Both the position numbers and the translations under genes were made by a program. The notes under the pieces are model-generated. The model was not told where the DNA came from and did not search any database. It saw nothing but the letters and a program-made list of their open reading frames with translations. Positions 8,111 to 15,811 of a stretch of 43,730 bases of DNA are shown in pieces (positions within the stretch are counted from its first letter, which is position 1; the number at the start of each line of letters is the position of its first letter). Origin of the DNA: Alphaproteobacteria bacterium (GTDB taxonomy: Bacteria > Pseudomonadota > Alphaproteobacteria > Rhodobacterales > Rhodobacteraceae); the NCBI GenBank assembly GCA_030431485.1, contig JAUIIR010000032.1, forward strand, positions 1 through 43,730, written 5' to 3'.

Positions 8111-9274
8111 TCAGAACCCTTCCCTGACGTACACCGCAGGAGTTTCGAAGAAAAAGCCCGTGACGCCGAAGAGGTTCGACAACTGGGTTCCTATGCTGTC
8201 GGTTGCATACAACACGTCTCCGTCAAGCACGTGGAATGCCTCGGCTGTGAAGAACGCCGTCGGTTCCGTCATGTCGATGCGATAGATCGTCGGGATCCTG
8301 GACCGGCCTTGGAATGGCGCCAGATCGGCGCCCAAGGCCGCCAGCTGGTGCTTGGGCGCCTGGCGATAGACGAACACGCCTTTCAGGTTCGCCCGTGGCG
8401 ACGTCAAGCCGCCTGCAGCTCCGAGGACCTCCATCAAGGTCGCCGACGACCTTTCGAATTCGACGGTTTCGCTTTTGACCGCGGCGCCCTGCACCTGGAC
8501 GCTGAGCGTTTTCGGCTCGACCGCAATCAGGTCCCCTTTGTGCAAATACACATTCAGATGCGCGTTGTGGTGGATGTCACCCAGAAGCGCCTCGTAGGTG
8601 TGCCCGCGTCGGGTCAGGCGCACCACGGTGTCTTCGGCGTCGCCAGAGGTTCCGCCGGCCTGGGCAAGGATGTCGAGCAACTTGCGGTTGGTCAGATCGA
8701 TCGGATACCGCCCCGCCTGGCCAATCGCCTTGCCGCTGACCAGAACGGTCGCGCTGCGGCGTTCGACCAGTTGCACAAAGGCGGTCGGGTTGATCAGCAC
8801 ATCGGACAATTGCCGGGTCAGCTGGCTTTCCAGCGCCTGCACACTGCGGCCGCTGGCCTTGACCCGGCCCAGCAAGGGCACCGCAACCGTGCCGTCTTCG
8901 GCCACGACCTGCTGAGGCAGCGGGGTTGTCGCGATCGGGGAAATCGCGGATTGGGTGAAGTCGATGAACCCCGCCTCGTCGTTCAGAACCAGCGAGATAT
9001 CCAGCACGTCGTTTGCGCCGATCACAATCGCCGCCGGGCCGCCCTTGGGCATGTGCGGATAGGGGCCGGTCGCCGTGTTGGCGAGCTTTTCAGCAAAGGA
9101 CAAACCGACGTCGACCAGGACAAAGGGCTCTGCCTCGACCGTCTTATCGATCTGCTGGCCTTCGGGTGCGTTCAGCGTCGCCTGCGCGCTTGGCCCGCCG
9201 CCCCCGCAACCAGCGAGGCCAAACCCAAGCATCAGGACAGCCGCGACCCGCGTCAAACGTGAAAGGTTCGTCAT
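8111..9274 (-). CDS. wza: Wza-type outer-membrane polysaccharide export lipoprotein
   Basis: A 387-aa protein starting at the ATG at 9274 (a TTG lies one codon upstream). The signal ends in a lipobox L-A-G-C (Cys23), followed by GGGG. The polysaccharide export domain begins near residue 95 (VIGANDVLDISL) and is followed by SLBB-like segments (VLVSGKAIGQAGRYPI, later VQVQGAAVKSETV). Family members form the outer-membrane channel and contact the Wzc periplasmic domain. It is upstream of wzc on the same strand and divergent from the phosphatase gene at 9447. The C-terminus lacks an obvious amphipathic Wza barrel helix, so it may be nearer to alphaproteobacterial ExoF/OMA-type proteins. Confidence 0.92.
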   Translation of the reverse strand: MTNLSRLTRVAAVLMLGFGLAGCGGGGPSAQATLNAPEGQQIDKTVEAEPFVLVDVGLSFAEKLANTATGPYPHMPKGGPAAIVIGANDVLDISLVLNDEAGFIDFTQSAISPIATTPLPQQVVAEDGTVAVPLLGRVKASGRSVQALESQLTRQLSDVLINPTAFVQLVERRSATVLVSGKAIGQAGRYPIDLTNRKLLDILAQAGGTSGDAEDTVVRLTRRGHTYEALLGDIHHNAHLNVYLHKGDLIAVEPKTLSVQVQGAAVKSETVEFERSSATLMEVLGAAGGLTSPRANLKGVFVYRQAPKHQLAALGADLAPFQGRSRIPTIYRIDMTEPTAFFTAEAFHVLDGDVLYATDSIGTQLSNLFGVTGFFFETPAVYVREGF

Positions 9275-9307
9275 CAATTATCCCCCACGGTCCTGATGCC
9301 AAAAGAC

Positions 9308-9354
9308 CCGCCAAAGGTCCAACGAATTGCCTCGTCCTATGCAACCTTTGGCGG
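9308..9354. promoter_or_regulatory. 11-bp inverted repeat upstream of wza
   Basis: CCGCCAAAGGT (9308-9318) and ACCTTTGGCGG (9344-9354) are perfect inverted copies separated by 25 bp. They sit in the 172-bp divergent region between wza (-) and the phosphatase (+). They could be two half-sites of an operator (centres 36 bp apart) or a stem in the wza leader RNA. Confidence 0.5.
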
Positions 9355-9446
9355 ACTGTTGCAATCGCGCTGGACAAGAGTAGAAAAAATGAACCCCTGT
9401 CAGGCCCCTGGCTGCACAGACATTCGACAAAGAGCGCACGACCACG

Positions 9447-10196
9447 ATGTTTTCACTGTTCCGCAAACGCCGCCCTGCCCCGGTCTTTGATGCGCCCCTT
9501 GCACCCGACGCGCCTTTTGCGGTGATCGGGGACATCCACGGCGCGGATCGTCTGCTGGACAAGCTGCTGGAGAAACTCGACGCAATCGAGGATCTGCAGC
9601 ACATCGTCTGCGTTGGCGACTACGTCGATCGCGGGGACAACGGCGCCGCCGTCGTCCGAAAACTGGCGTCTTATCAAAGGGATAACCCGGATCGCCTGAT
9701 TTGCCTGATGGGCAACCACGAACGGATGATGCTGGATTTCCTGGATGCGCCCAGCACGGCTGGCCGGCGGTGGCAGAAGTTTGGCGGCATGCAGACGCTT
9801 GGCAGTTTCGGCGTGCCCCCGGTGCCCGAATCCGCCCCCGAGGCGGACTTTCTGACGGCCCGCGACCGGCTGGAATCAGCCCTGGGTCGACAGACCGAGG
9901 ACTGGCTGCGCGCCCTGCCCTTGTCCTGGCAAAGCGGCAATGTCGCTGTGGTGCATGCCGCAGCCGACCCCGCGACCCCCCTGCCCCAGCAGGAAGACAC
10001 CACCTTGCTTTGGGGTCACGGCGACTTTGAAGGCACACCTCGCAGCGATGGTGTCTGGGTGGCGCATGGTCACACGATTGTGAGAACGCCCTTTGCCGAG
10101 AACGGGCGCATCGCGACGGACACCGGGGCCTATGCAACAGGCAAGCTGACGGCGGCTGTGGTTCGATCTCAGGGGGTCGAATTCATTCAGACCTAG
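9447..10196 (+). CDS. PPP-family serine/threonine-type metallophosphatase
   Basis: A 249-aa protein with the full metallophosphoesterase signature: GDIHG (about residue 28), GDYVDRG (about 58), GNHE (about 90), and late metal-binding histidines in VVHAAAD and WVAHGHTIV. These coordinate two metal ions and define PPP-type protein phosphatases or bis(nucleosyl)tetraphosphatases. The N-terminus is MFSLFRKRRPAP, basic and without a signal peptide, so the protein is cytoplasmic. It is divergent from wza. A role in dephosphorylating the Wzc tyrosine tail or another EPS regulator is suggested by position alone. The ribosome-binding site is weak. Confidence 0.85.
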   Translation: MFSLFRKRRPAPVFDAPLAPDAPFAVIGDIHGADRLLDKLLEKLDAIEDLQHIVCVGDYVDRGDNGAAVVRKLASYQRDNPDRLICLMGNHERMMLDFLDAPSTAGRRWQKFGGMQTLGSFGVPPVPESAPEADFLTARDRLESALGRQTEDWLRALPLSWQSGNVAVVHAAADPATPLPQQEDTTLLWGHGDFEGTPRSDGVWVAHGHTIVRTPFAENGRIATDTGAYATGKLTAAVVRSQGVEFIQT

Positions 10197-10226
10197 AGCA
10201 CGTTTTGGGTGTTTTTGCCTCTCGGC

Positions 10227-10245
10227 CTTCTCCTTTTGGGAGAAG
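10227..10245. repeat. hairpin downstream of the phosphatase gene
   Basis: CTTCTCC (10227-10233), loop TTTTG, GGAGAAG (10239-10245). It lies 30 bp after the phosphatase stop in the 310-bp gap before parB. It lacks a following T-run on the plus strand, so it is a weak terminator at best. Confidence 0.35.
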
Positions 10246-10419
10246 AAAATCTTGCCTAAATTGGTCCCATCGGGGGCAAGAACAACAACAACCGAAACAG
10301 AAACCCCGAACAAATCGTCCAACCCCGCGCGGGCCGGGGTGTGAATGACCCGCATGTGACCCGGCCTTGTAAGGCCCCTGCCCTACGCCGCCCTGACCGA
10401 TCATCGACCGACCAAGCTC

Positions 10420-10439
10420 GGGTTTCGCGCGCGAAACCC
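10420..10439. promoter_or_regulatory. candidate parS site 1 (perfect 20-bp palindrome)
   Basis: GGGTTTCGCGCGCGAAACCC is self-complementary over all 20 bp. It lies about 70 bp beyond the parB stop codon. Its 18-bp core recurs exactly at 11524-11541. The architecture (GTTTC...GAAAC) is that of ParB-binding parS sites, with a wider centre than the chromosomal sequence. Nothing else is recognised between 10246 and 10506. Confidence 0.6.
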
Positions 10440-10506
10440 TGCCTTGAAACACGGAGGCCACGGCGCAACCTGCCGCCTTCAGGAACCGCGCAGATCGCCG
10501 GATGGA

Positions 10507-11601
10507 TCAGCCGTGTTCTTCCAGCAGGTACCGGATGTGCTCCATCACCGTGTCAACCATCTCGCTGTCGACATTTGCCCCGTGGAAACGGATGGCATAG
10601 CCGCCGGGCCCGTGGGTCTTTTCGATCTCGATGCCGTTGACCAGAGGCACCCTGCCCTCACTTTGCGTGACGGGTTTGGCCTTGGGCCGCCCGCCGCGCT
10701 TGGGATCCGGGGGGCCGTTTTCGGCGCGTTCGATGGCGGGCAGCATGGCCGCCCATTCGTCCTCGGCGCTGTCGATCACCACCGCGTCGAGCGCCGCGCG
10801 CAGCTCTTCCGAGCCCCCTGCCCTAAGCGCCGTGGCAATCCGCAGACACTGGCGTTCGCTGAGCGACCGCGCAAAGGCCAGCATGTCGCCCAGCTCTTCG
10901 TGCACCAGGGCAAAAGACCGGATCTTGGACCGCTTGGCCTTGGAGCCCGAGGCAAAGAGCGCGGCAACCGCAGCATCAAGGGTCGGAAAAATCCCCTCGT
11001 GGACCGAGATCGCAGCCGCCCTGCCCCGCTCGTACTGGCTGAGGCCTGATCGCACCTCGTTCTCTTCGACCATCGCAACGACGGTTTCTGCGATGGTTTC
11101 CGGCGTGCGGATGAAGGCCGGGATCGTGCGATATTTCTCGCCCCCGGTCAGCGCGCTGAGACGCCGGAACGCGGTCAGACGGCGAAAGCCCGAGATCAGC
11201 GCAAAGGTGCCTGCGGCCTCGGGGTTCGAGGGACGAAAGACCTCGATGGGCAGACGCAGCCCGTGCGCGGCGATCGAGGTGCAAAGCTCGTCCAGCTCTT
11301 CCTCGTCGATCTCCATCCGGTCGCGGGTCAGCGCCTCGGCCCCGATCTCGTCAATCGAGATCTCTTCGGCCACCAGCCCCTTTTCGGTCGCGTCCCGCAA
11401 GGCCTCGGCATCCGCCTTGTTCCTGGCCGCCTCCTCTCGGTCGGCCAAGGGCAATGGGCTGCCCATCATCGCGGCGTCCGCGACCACATCCGCGATTGGC
11501 GGGCGTGTGCCCCCGAACCGAGAGGTTTCGCGCGCGAAACCCTCTTCCATCTCTTTCAGGGATTCCTCGCTGGGAACCTTAAGATGCTTACGCTTCGCCA
11601 T
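10507..11601 (-). CDS. parB: ParB-family plasmid partition protein
   Basis: A 364-aa DNA-binding partition protein that binds a centromere and contacts ParA. Residues about 95-190 contain the ParB N-terminal nuclease-like domain: LTRDRMEIDEEELDELCTSI, then ISGFRRLTAFRRLSAL and ENEVRSGLSQYERGRAA. A helix-turn-helix region follows. The region after 290 is variable. The start ATG overlaps the end of parA by 14 bp, so the two are translated from one message. The gene contains one copy of the candidate parS palindrome near its 5' end, and a second copy lies just downstream. Confidence 0.88.
   Translation of the reverse strand: MAKRKHLKVPSEESLKEMEEGFARETSRFGGTRPPIADVVADAAMMGSPLPLADREEAARNKADAEALRDATEKGLVAEEISIDEIGAEALTRDRMEIDEEELDELCTSIAAHGLRLPIEVFRPSNPEAAGTFALISGFRRLTAFRRLSALTGGEKYRTIPAFIRTPETIAETVVAMVEENEVRSGLSQYERGRAAAISVHEGIFPTLDAAVAALFASGSKAKRSKIRSFALVHEELGDMLAFARSLSERQCLRIATALRAGGSEELRAALDAVVIDSAEDEWAAMLPAIERAENGPPDPKRGGRPKAKPVTQSEGRVPLVNGIEIEKTHGPGGYAIRFHGANVDSEMVDTVMEHIRYLLEEHG
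11524..11541. promoter_or_regulatory. candidate parS site 2, inside parB
   Basis: GGTTTCGCGCGCGAAACC, an 18-bp perfect palindrome identical to the core of the site at 10420-10439, here within the first 80 bp of the parB coding region. A shorter relative, GTTTCGCAGCGAAAC (15 bp), lies in parA at 12275-12289. Confidence 0.55.
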
Positions 11602-12979
11602 CGCCGTCCTCCTCTAGCTGGCTGTCGCGCCACCAGGCGCCCATCAGCAGTTCCTTGAATTCCGCGTAGGTGCGGTCAAACGTTTCGCGCCCCCGCAGAT
11701 AGGTTTCGCGGTTGAAATCGCGGTAGTCCGCTTCGTAGATGCCGCTGACACTTTCGCCCGCCTGTCCGACCAGCGCGGTGAACTCCTGCCGATAGGCATT
11801 GGTCATGTCGCCGAAATAGGCCTGGATGACGTTGGCCAGATCGGTCTGCTGGCTGGCGTCAAAGCGGGTGATCACGGCGCGGACGACGTCCCATTCGAAC
11901 TTCATCTCGGGCAGACCGGCGGCGCGGCGCCCGGCGTTTTCACCGTCCTCGATCGAGGCGAAGGTCGAATAGAGCATGTCAAAGAAGCGGCCGGTCGAAT
12001 CGAATTCCAGAAAGCTCGCACCAAGCGGCACAAGGATGATGTCAGCCGCGGCCAGCGCGTTGATCGTCAGGTAGCCAAGGGCAGGGGGCGTATCCAGCAA
12101 TATGATGTCGTACTCATCCAAGGCGCCGCCTTCCTCGAGCGCGGCGTTCAGCGCGTCCCACAGCGGCCAGCTGCGTGACCCCATCCGCCAGACCGGGATC
12201 TGGAATTCCGCCCAATAAAGGTTCAGCTGCGCGCCGATCAAATCGATGTTCGGCCAGTGGGTTGGCTGCACCACGTTTCGCAGCGAAACCTGCAGCGCCT
12301 CGGTTAATGTTTCGTCAAGAGGCAGTTCGGGATGGCCGGCGGCGGCGCGCACGCGGTTGTCTTCCTGCACATGCTCGGCGTAGTTCCGGGCGAGCAGGGG
12401 AAAGACCGTGTGCCATTCGTCCGGCACGGTGCCGCCCATGATCGAGGTCATCGAGCCCTGACTGTCGAGGTCGATCACCAACACCTTGTACCCGTCCAGC
12501 GCCGCCGACATCGCCAGATGCGCAGCGGTCGAGGTCTTGCCAACGCCGCCCTTGAAGTTCGCGACAGCGGTGATCTTGGCGGGCATGCCCTCGGGCCGAT
12601 AGGGGCGGTATTCCTTGGTGCTGGCGCCTTCCTCGGCGAAGTGGTCACGCAGGCGCAGGATCTCTTCGAGGCTGAACCACCGGGTGTTGCCCTGGCCTTC
12701 ACCCTGGGGCAGGTCGGGGTTCTTGTTCAACACGCGGCGCAGATGCGCGGGCGCGATGGGGATCAGGTAGCGGCAGACCTCCCAGGTCGAGAACTTGCGC
12801 AGGCGTTTGGTGCCGTCCGGCGCATAGCCGCGCTTGGCCATGTCGTCGCGGCCCCGGGCGGCAAAGGCGGCGGCCTTGGCGAATCGCGCGGTGTCGATCG
12901 GGTCCCCCAGTTTCGCAGCAGAGGCTTCGGGGTCGAGGTTGAAGTAGGGCGGAAGAGGGGTTTCGGTCTTCTTGTCCAT
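11588..12979 (-). CDS. parA: ParA-family plasmid partition ATPase
   Basis: 463 aa from the ATG at 12979 (MDKKTETPLPPYF), chosen over the upstream ATG at 13039 because GAGG lies about 9 nt before it. An N-terminal DNA-binding region (about 40-130, with a helix-turn-helix-like VCRYLIPIAPAHLRRVLNKN) precedes the ATPase: deviant Walker A FKGGVGKTSTAAH, A' VLVIDLDSQGS and Walker B IILLDTPPALGYL. Such large ParA proteins also repress their own operon. It heads the parAB operon and is divergent from the initiator gene across the origin. It is typical of RepA-type alphaproteobacterial plasmids. Confidence 0.93.
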   Translation of the reverse strand: MDKKTETPLPPYFNLDPEASAAKLGDPIDTARFAKAAAFAARGRDDMAKRGYAPDGTKRLRKFSTWEVCRYLIPIAPAHLRRVLNKNPDLPQGEGQGNTRWFSLEEILRLRDHFAEEGASTKEYRPYRPEGMPAKITAVANFKGGVGKTSTAAHLAMSAALDGYKVLVIDLDSQGSMTSIMGGTVPDEWHTVFPLLARNYAEHVQEDNRVRAAAGHPELPLDETLTEALQVSLRNVVQPTHWPNIDLIGAQLNLYWAEFQIPVWRMGSRSWPLWDALNAALEEGGALDEYDIILLDTPPALGYLTINALAAADIILVPLGASFLEFDSTGRFFDMLYSTFASIEDGENAGRRAAGLPEMKFEWDVVRAVITRFDASQQTDLANVIQAYFGDMTNAYRQEFTALVGQAGESVSGIYEADYRDFNRETYLRGRETFDRTYAEFKELLMGAWWRDSQLEEDGDGEA

Positions 12980-13147
12980 GTGCGCTGCCTCGCATAGAGA
13001 TCGCCCTTTTCGCGGGCTGTCCCGGGAATCATCGCACATCGAAAGGAAAATGTGAATCGGGGAAGAGGGGCGGATTTTGCAAAGAGGGCAGGGGGCAGAA
13101 CGCCCGAACTCTATCCAAAATCATCATACCAGAAAGAAAAGACACAC

Positions 13148-13160
13148 CACAAAGTTTGTG
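13148..13160. promoter_or_regulatory. 13-bp palindrome upstream of parA
   Basis: CACAAA-G-TTTGTG, a perfect inverted repeat in an AT-rich stretch (about 13110-13200) between parA and the iterons. It is a candidate operator for ParA autoregulation, and the AT-rich stretch could be the unwinding element of the origin. Neither role can be shown from sequence alone. Confidence 0.35.
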
Positions 13161-13229
13161 ATTCTTTATTTGTCTTTAGAGTCTTTGCTCTGAGAAAACC
13201 GTTTCATCCCAGTTATTTCACCCCAGTTC

Positions 13230-13339
13230 GGGACCCGGATCCGGTCTGAAAGGCACCCGTTTGCAGGATCATTGGTACCCATCTGCGGGACGAGGGGTTC
13301 CGATTCTCAGGGGCAGGGGATCCCATACGCGGGACTGAG
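13230..13339. repeat. oriV iteron array: five tandem repeats at exact 22-bp spacing
   Basis: Related 20-22-bp units start at 13230, 13252, 13274, 13296 and 13318, exactly 22 bp apart, so all lie on one helix face. Examples: GGCACCCGTTTGCAGGATCA, GGTACCCATCTGCGGGACGA and GGATCCCATACGCGGGACTG; the first and fourth are more diverged. A further good copy, GGTACCCGTTTCCGGGAGCG, lies at 13430-13449, and a weak one near 13399. The array sits just upstream of the initiator gene, with an AT-rich stretch on its far side, as in Rep_3-type iteron origins. The initiator is expected to bind here. Confidence 0.8.
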
Positions 13340-13575
13340 TCGAAACAAGGGCTTAGCGGGCGCCTTTGCCTGTCATTTGACCAGGTGGGGCAGGGTAGGG
13401 GACTCGTTTTGCAACCCTGTCCCTTGTCAGGTACCCGTTTCCGGGAGCGACTTGTCCTGTATTTGGGTCCCTTTGTTTTCATTGAGATTGGGTGCCTTTT
13501 TGGGCATACTCAGGCCCGAGCAGGTGACGCCGCAAGCAAAAAGCGACGCACCGTATGAGAGGCGAGGAGCACGCC

Positions 13576-14853
13576 ATGGACCAGGACGAGATCCCGCGCG
13601 ACAGGCTGTCGGGGCCGCTGCGTCGGCAGTCGGTGAAAAAGAACGTGGCGGCGATCCATGTCTCTGGCAAGCTGACGCTCTTGCAGCGCAAGCTGTCGAA
13701 CGTGCTGCTGCTCAATGCCTATGACACGCTGGTCACCAAGCCCAAACATCAGATCGACGCGCGGACGCTGTGCATGATGGTGGGCTACAACTCGAATGAC
13801 ATGGAGACGCTGAAGCAGTCGCTGCGCAGCCTGGCCGAGACCACGGCTGAATGGGACATGCTGGACGAGCAGGGGCGGCAAGAGTGGGGGGTCAGCTCGC
13901 TTTTGTCCTATGCCAAGCTGAAGGACGGGATTTGCGAATATGCCTACTCGCCTGCGCTGGCGGAAAAGCTGCACGACCCCAAGGTCTTTGCGCTGATCAA
14001 CCTCAACATTCAGCGGCGGTTTTCCAGTGGCCACGCGCTGGCGCTCTATGAAAACTGCTATCGCTTCGTGCGCACCGGCTCGACCGGCTGGTGGCCGATC
14101 GATCTGTTCCGGCGGCTGATGGGGGTCGATGGCAGCGCTTATTACGAAAGCTTCAAGCATCTGAACGCCAAGGTGATCAAACCGGCGGTGGCCGAGGTCA
14201 ACAAGACCTCGAACATCGAGGTCGAGGCCGAGTTTCGCCGCATGGGTCGTCAGGTCCGCGAGGTCCGGTTCCTGATCAAGGAAAACCCGCAGCTGGCGCT
14301 TTTGGACATCGACGACGGGGCAGGGGTCCGGCAGGGGGCGGTCTACAAACGGTTGCTCGAGGTAGGCGTCAGCGACCGGCTGGCGCGGCAGTGGATCTCG
14401 GAACACGGTGAGGATTATGTGACCGAGAAGCTGGAGTACCTGAAGGGCAGGGGGGTCGTGTCGAGCCCGGTGCGTTATCTTTCAGCGGCAATCCGGGATG
14501 ACTACAAGGACGCGCCAGCTGCCCCCGAGCCATCACCCGAAGCAATTGCGCTGGCGAAACAGCGAGAGGCGAAGCGGCAGGCCGAGGAAAAGCGCCAGGC
14601 CGCGACGGATGCCGCTCAGGACCGGGAACGGCGCACGCGTGCGGCTTTGATGGAGCGCGTGCGCGAGCTGGTGGCGGCGCGAACGCCAACGCAGCGAGAT
14701 GCCGACAAGCGGTTGTTCCTGGCCGGGTTGGACGACGACATTGCACGCGGCGAGTTCCTGCGGTTGGGGTGGGGGTCGGCCCTGGCGGTTTCCGCCATGG
14801 TCGCGTTCTGGGAAGAGATGGTGCCGGGGGCGTTTGACGACATCGACCCCTGA
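13576..14853 (+). CDS. repA: plasmid replication initiator protein, Rep_3-like (RepA type)
   Basis: 425 aa from the ATG at 13576; AGGAG sits 6 nt upstream, which beats the ATG at 13555. The N-terminal half has the winged-helix layout of iteron-binding initiators (KLTLLQRKLSNVLLLNAYD, then TLCMMVGYNSNDMETLKQSLRSL, SSGHALALYENCYRFV and FKHLNAKVIKPAVAEVN). A charged helical stretch follows around residues 335-385 (rich in K, E, R, A), then a short tail. It should bind the iterons just upstream and recruit the host replisome. The arrangement with divergent parAB matches RepA-type replication modules of Roseobacter plasmids; the exact compatibility group cannot be assigned here. Confidence 0.88.
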   Translation: MDQDEIPRDRLSGPLRRQSVKKNVAAIHVSGKLTLLQRKLSNVLLLNAYDTLVTKPKHQIDARTLCMMVGYNSNDMETLKQSLRSLAETTAEWDMLDEQGRQEWGVSSLLSYAKLKDGICEYAYSPALAEKLHDPKVFALINLNIQRRFSSGHALALYENCYRFVRTGSTGWWPIDLFRRLMGVDGSAYYESFKHLNAKVIKPAVAEVNKTSNIEVEAEFRRMGRQVREVRFLIKENPQLALLDIDDGAGVRQGAVYKRLLEVGVSDRLARQWISEHGEDYVTEKLEYLKGRGVVSSPVRYLSAAIRDDYKDAPAAPEPSPEAIALAKQREAKRQAEEKRQAATDAAQDRERRTRAALMERVRELVAARTPTQRDADKRLFLAGLDDDIARGEFLRLGWGSALAVSAMVAFWEEMVPGAFDDIDP

Positions 14854-14912
14854 GCCAGGCGACGCTACGTCAGTCATCACGCCTTTGATTCGACACAAAT
14901 CCGGCCGGGAGG

Positions 14913-14929
14913 GGTTTCAATATGAAACC
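14913..14929. repeat. 17-bp inverted repeat with GGTTTC half-sites
   Basis: GGTTTCA-ATA-TGAAACC, 60 bp after the initiator stop. The outer half-sites (GGTTTC/GAAACC) match those of the candidate parS palindromes, but the centre differs. The flanking 14854-15099 gap also has a GC-rich hairpin at about 15011-15035 (GGCGGGTTTCT / AGAAGCCCGCC) without a T-tract. Confidence 0.35.
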
Positions 14930-14977
14930 GAATGCTGCTTATTTTGCAGGCGCAGCACGCCTTTCAAAATCCAACCG

Positions 14978-14992
14978 TTAATAACTTGTTAA
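14978..14992. promoter_or_regulatory. CtrA-like site TTAA-N7-TTAA upstream of the sugar transferase gene
   Basis: TTAATAACTTGTTAA fits the TTAA-N7-TTAA consensus of the alphaproteobacterial regulator CtrA. It is 108 bp upstream of the sugar transferase start. A smaller inverted repeat, GTTAA-ACA-TTAAC, follows at 15062-15074. Both fall in an AT-rich promoter-like stretch. Confidence 0.4.
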
Positions 14993-15099
14993 TAATCATG
15001 AAGATTTTCCGGCGGGTTTCTAAAAGAAGCCCGCCACGACCAGCGCAAGAATCCCGGCCCTGTTAAACATTAACACAAAGGTTTCCCTGGGGGTTTCAC

Positions 15100-15759
15100 A
15101 TGTTTGATTTCAAATCGACTGCGGTTGCTGACGACGAGGTTATCGTCCAGCCGGGCCAGCCTATGAAGGCCGTCTTTTTCTCGGCCGCGAAACGGGGGTT
15201 CGACATTATCGTCTCCCTGTTTGTCCTGATGCCAATTCTGGCTCTATTTTCGCTGCTTCTTCTCTGTCTCAATCCTTTCCTGAACCGCGGTCCGCTGCTG
15301 TTTGCTCAGATCCGTATGGGTCGGAACTGCAAGCCCTTCGTGGCGTACAAGTTCCGTTCGATGGTTCCGATTGATCGCGTGACACGCGGAGCAAACGACC
15401 CGTTGGAAGTTGACCGCATCACCCGTTTGGGCCGGATCCTGCGCAAGCTGCGCATTGACGAGCTGCCCCAGGTGATCAACGTGCTGAAAGGCGACATGAG
15501 CCTTGTCGGGCCGCGTCCTGACTATGTGCACCACGCCCGCCGTTTCCTTAGAACCGTCCCCGGCTATCGCGCGCGACATGCTGTGCGTCCCGGCATCAGC
15601 GGGCTGGCTCAAACCGAGGTTGGCTATGTGGCTGGCAGCGAGGCGACGCGTCAAAAGGTCCAGGCGGATCTGTATTATATCCGCAACACCGGGTTCCTAC
15701 TGGAAGCTTGGGTGATCTGGCGCACCATCGTGGTTATCTTTAATCGTCACGGTAGCTGA
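15100..15759 (+). CDS. initiating sugar-phosphate transferase (ExoY/WcaJ family)
   Basis: A 219-aa enzyme that transfers the first sugar-1-phosphate to undecaprenyl phosphate at the inner membrane. It has a basic AKRGFDIIV start, a single membrane hairpin (VSLFVLMPILALFSLLLLCL), then the catalytic core: RMGRNCKPFVAYKFRSM, RITRLGRILRKLRIDELPQ, and VLKGDMSLVGPRPDYV. The short N-terminus and length (about 220 aa) match the ExoY-like branch rather than the longer WbaP type. It is the only initiating transferase in the window. It precedes ugd by 52 bp. The sugar (galactose or glucose phosphate) cannot be told from sequence. Confidence 0.92.
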   Translation: MFDFKSTAVADDEVIVQPGQPMKAVFFSAAKRGFDIIVSLFVLMPILALFSLLLLCLNPFLNRGPLLFAQIRMGRNCKPFVAYKFRSMVPIDRVTRGANDPLEVDRITRLGRILRKLRIDELPQVINVLKGDMSLVGPRPDYVHHARRFLRTVPGYRARHAVRPGISGLAQTEVGYVAGSEATRQKVQADLYYIRNTGFLLEAWVIWRTIVVIFNRHGS

Positions 15760-15811
15760 GTGACGATTTGCCGGGCGACGGCGGGTCTTCGTAAGAATTG
15801 AAGGAATAACC

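Noticed and set aside
8042-9262. 406-aa open frame on the + strand opposite wza
   Set aside because: It is antisense to a clear export lipoprotein, has low-complexity Arg/Gln/His-rich content, and no recognisable domain. Long antisense frames are common in GC-rich DNA.
13452-13510. Further iteron-like units (near 13465 and 13491)
   Set aside because: Only a few bases match and they are out of the 22-bp phase.
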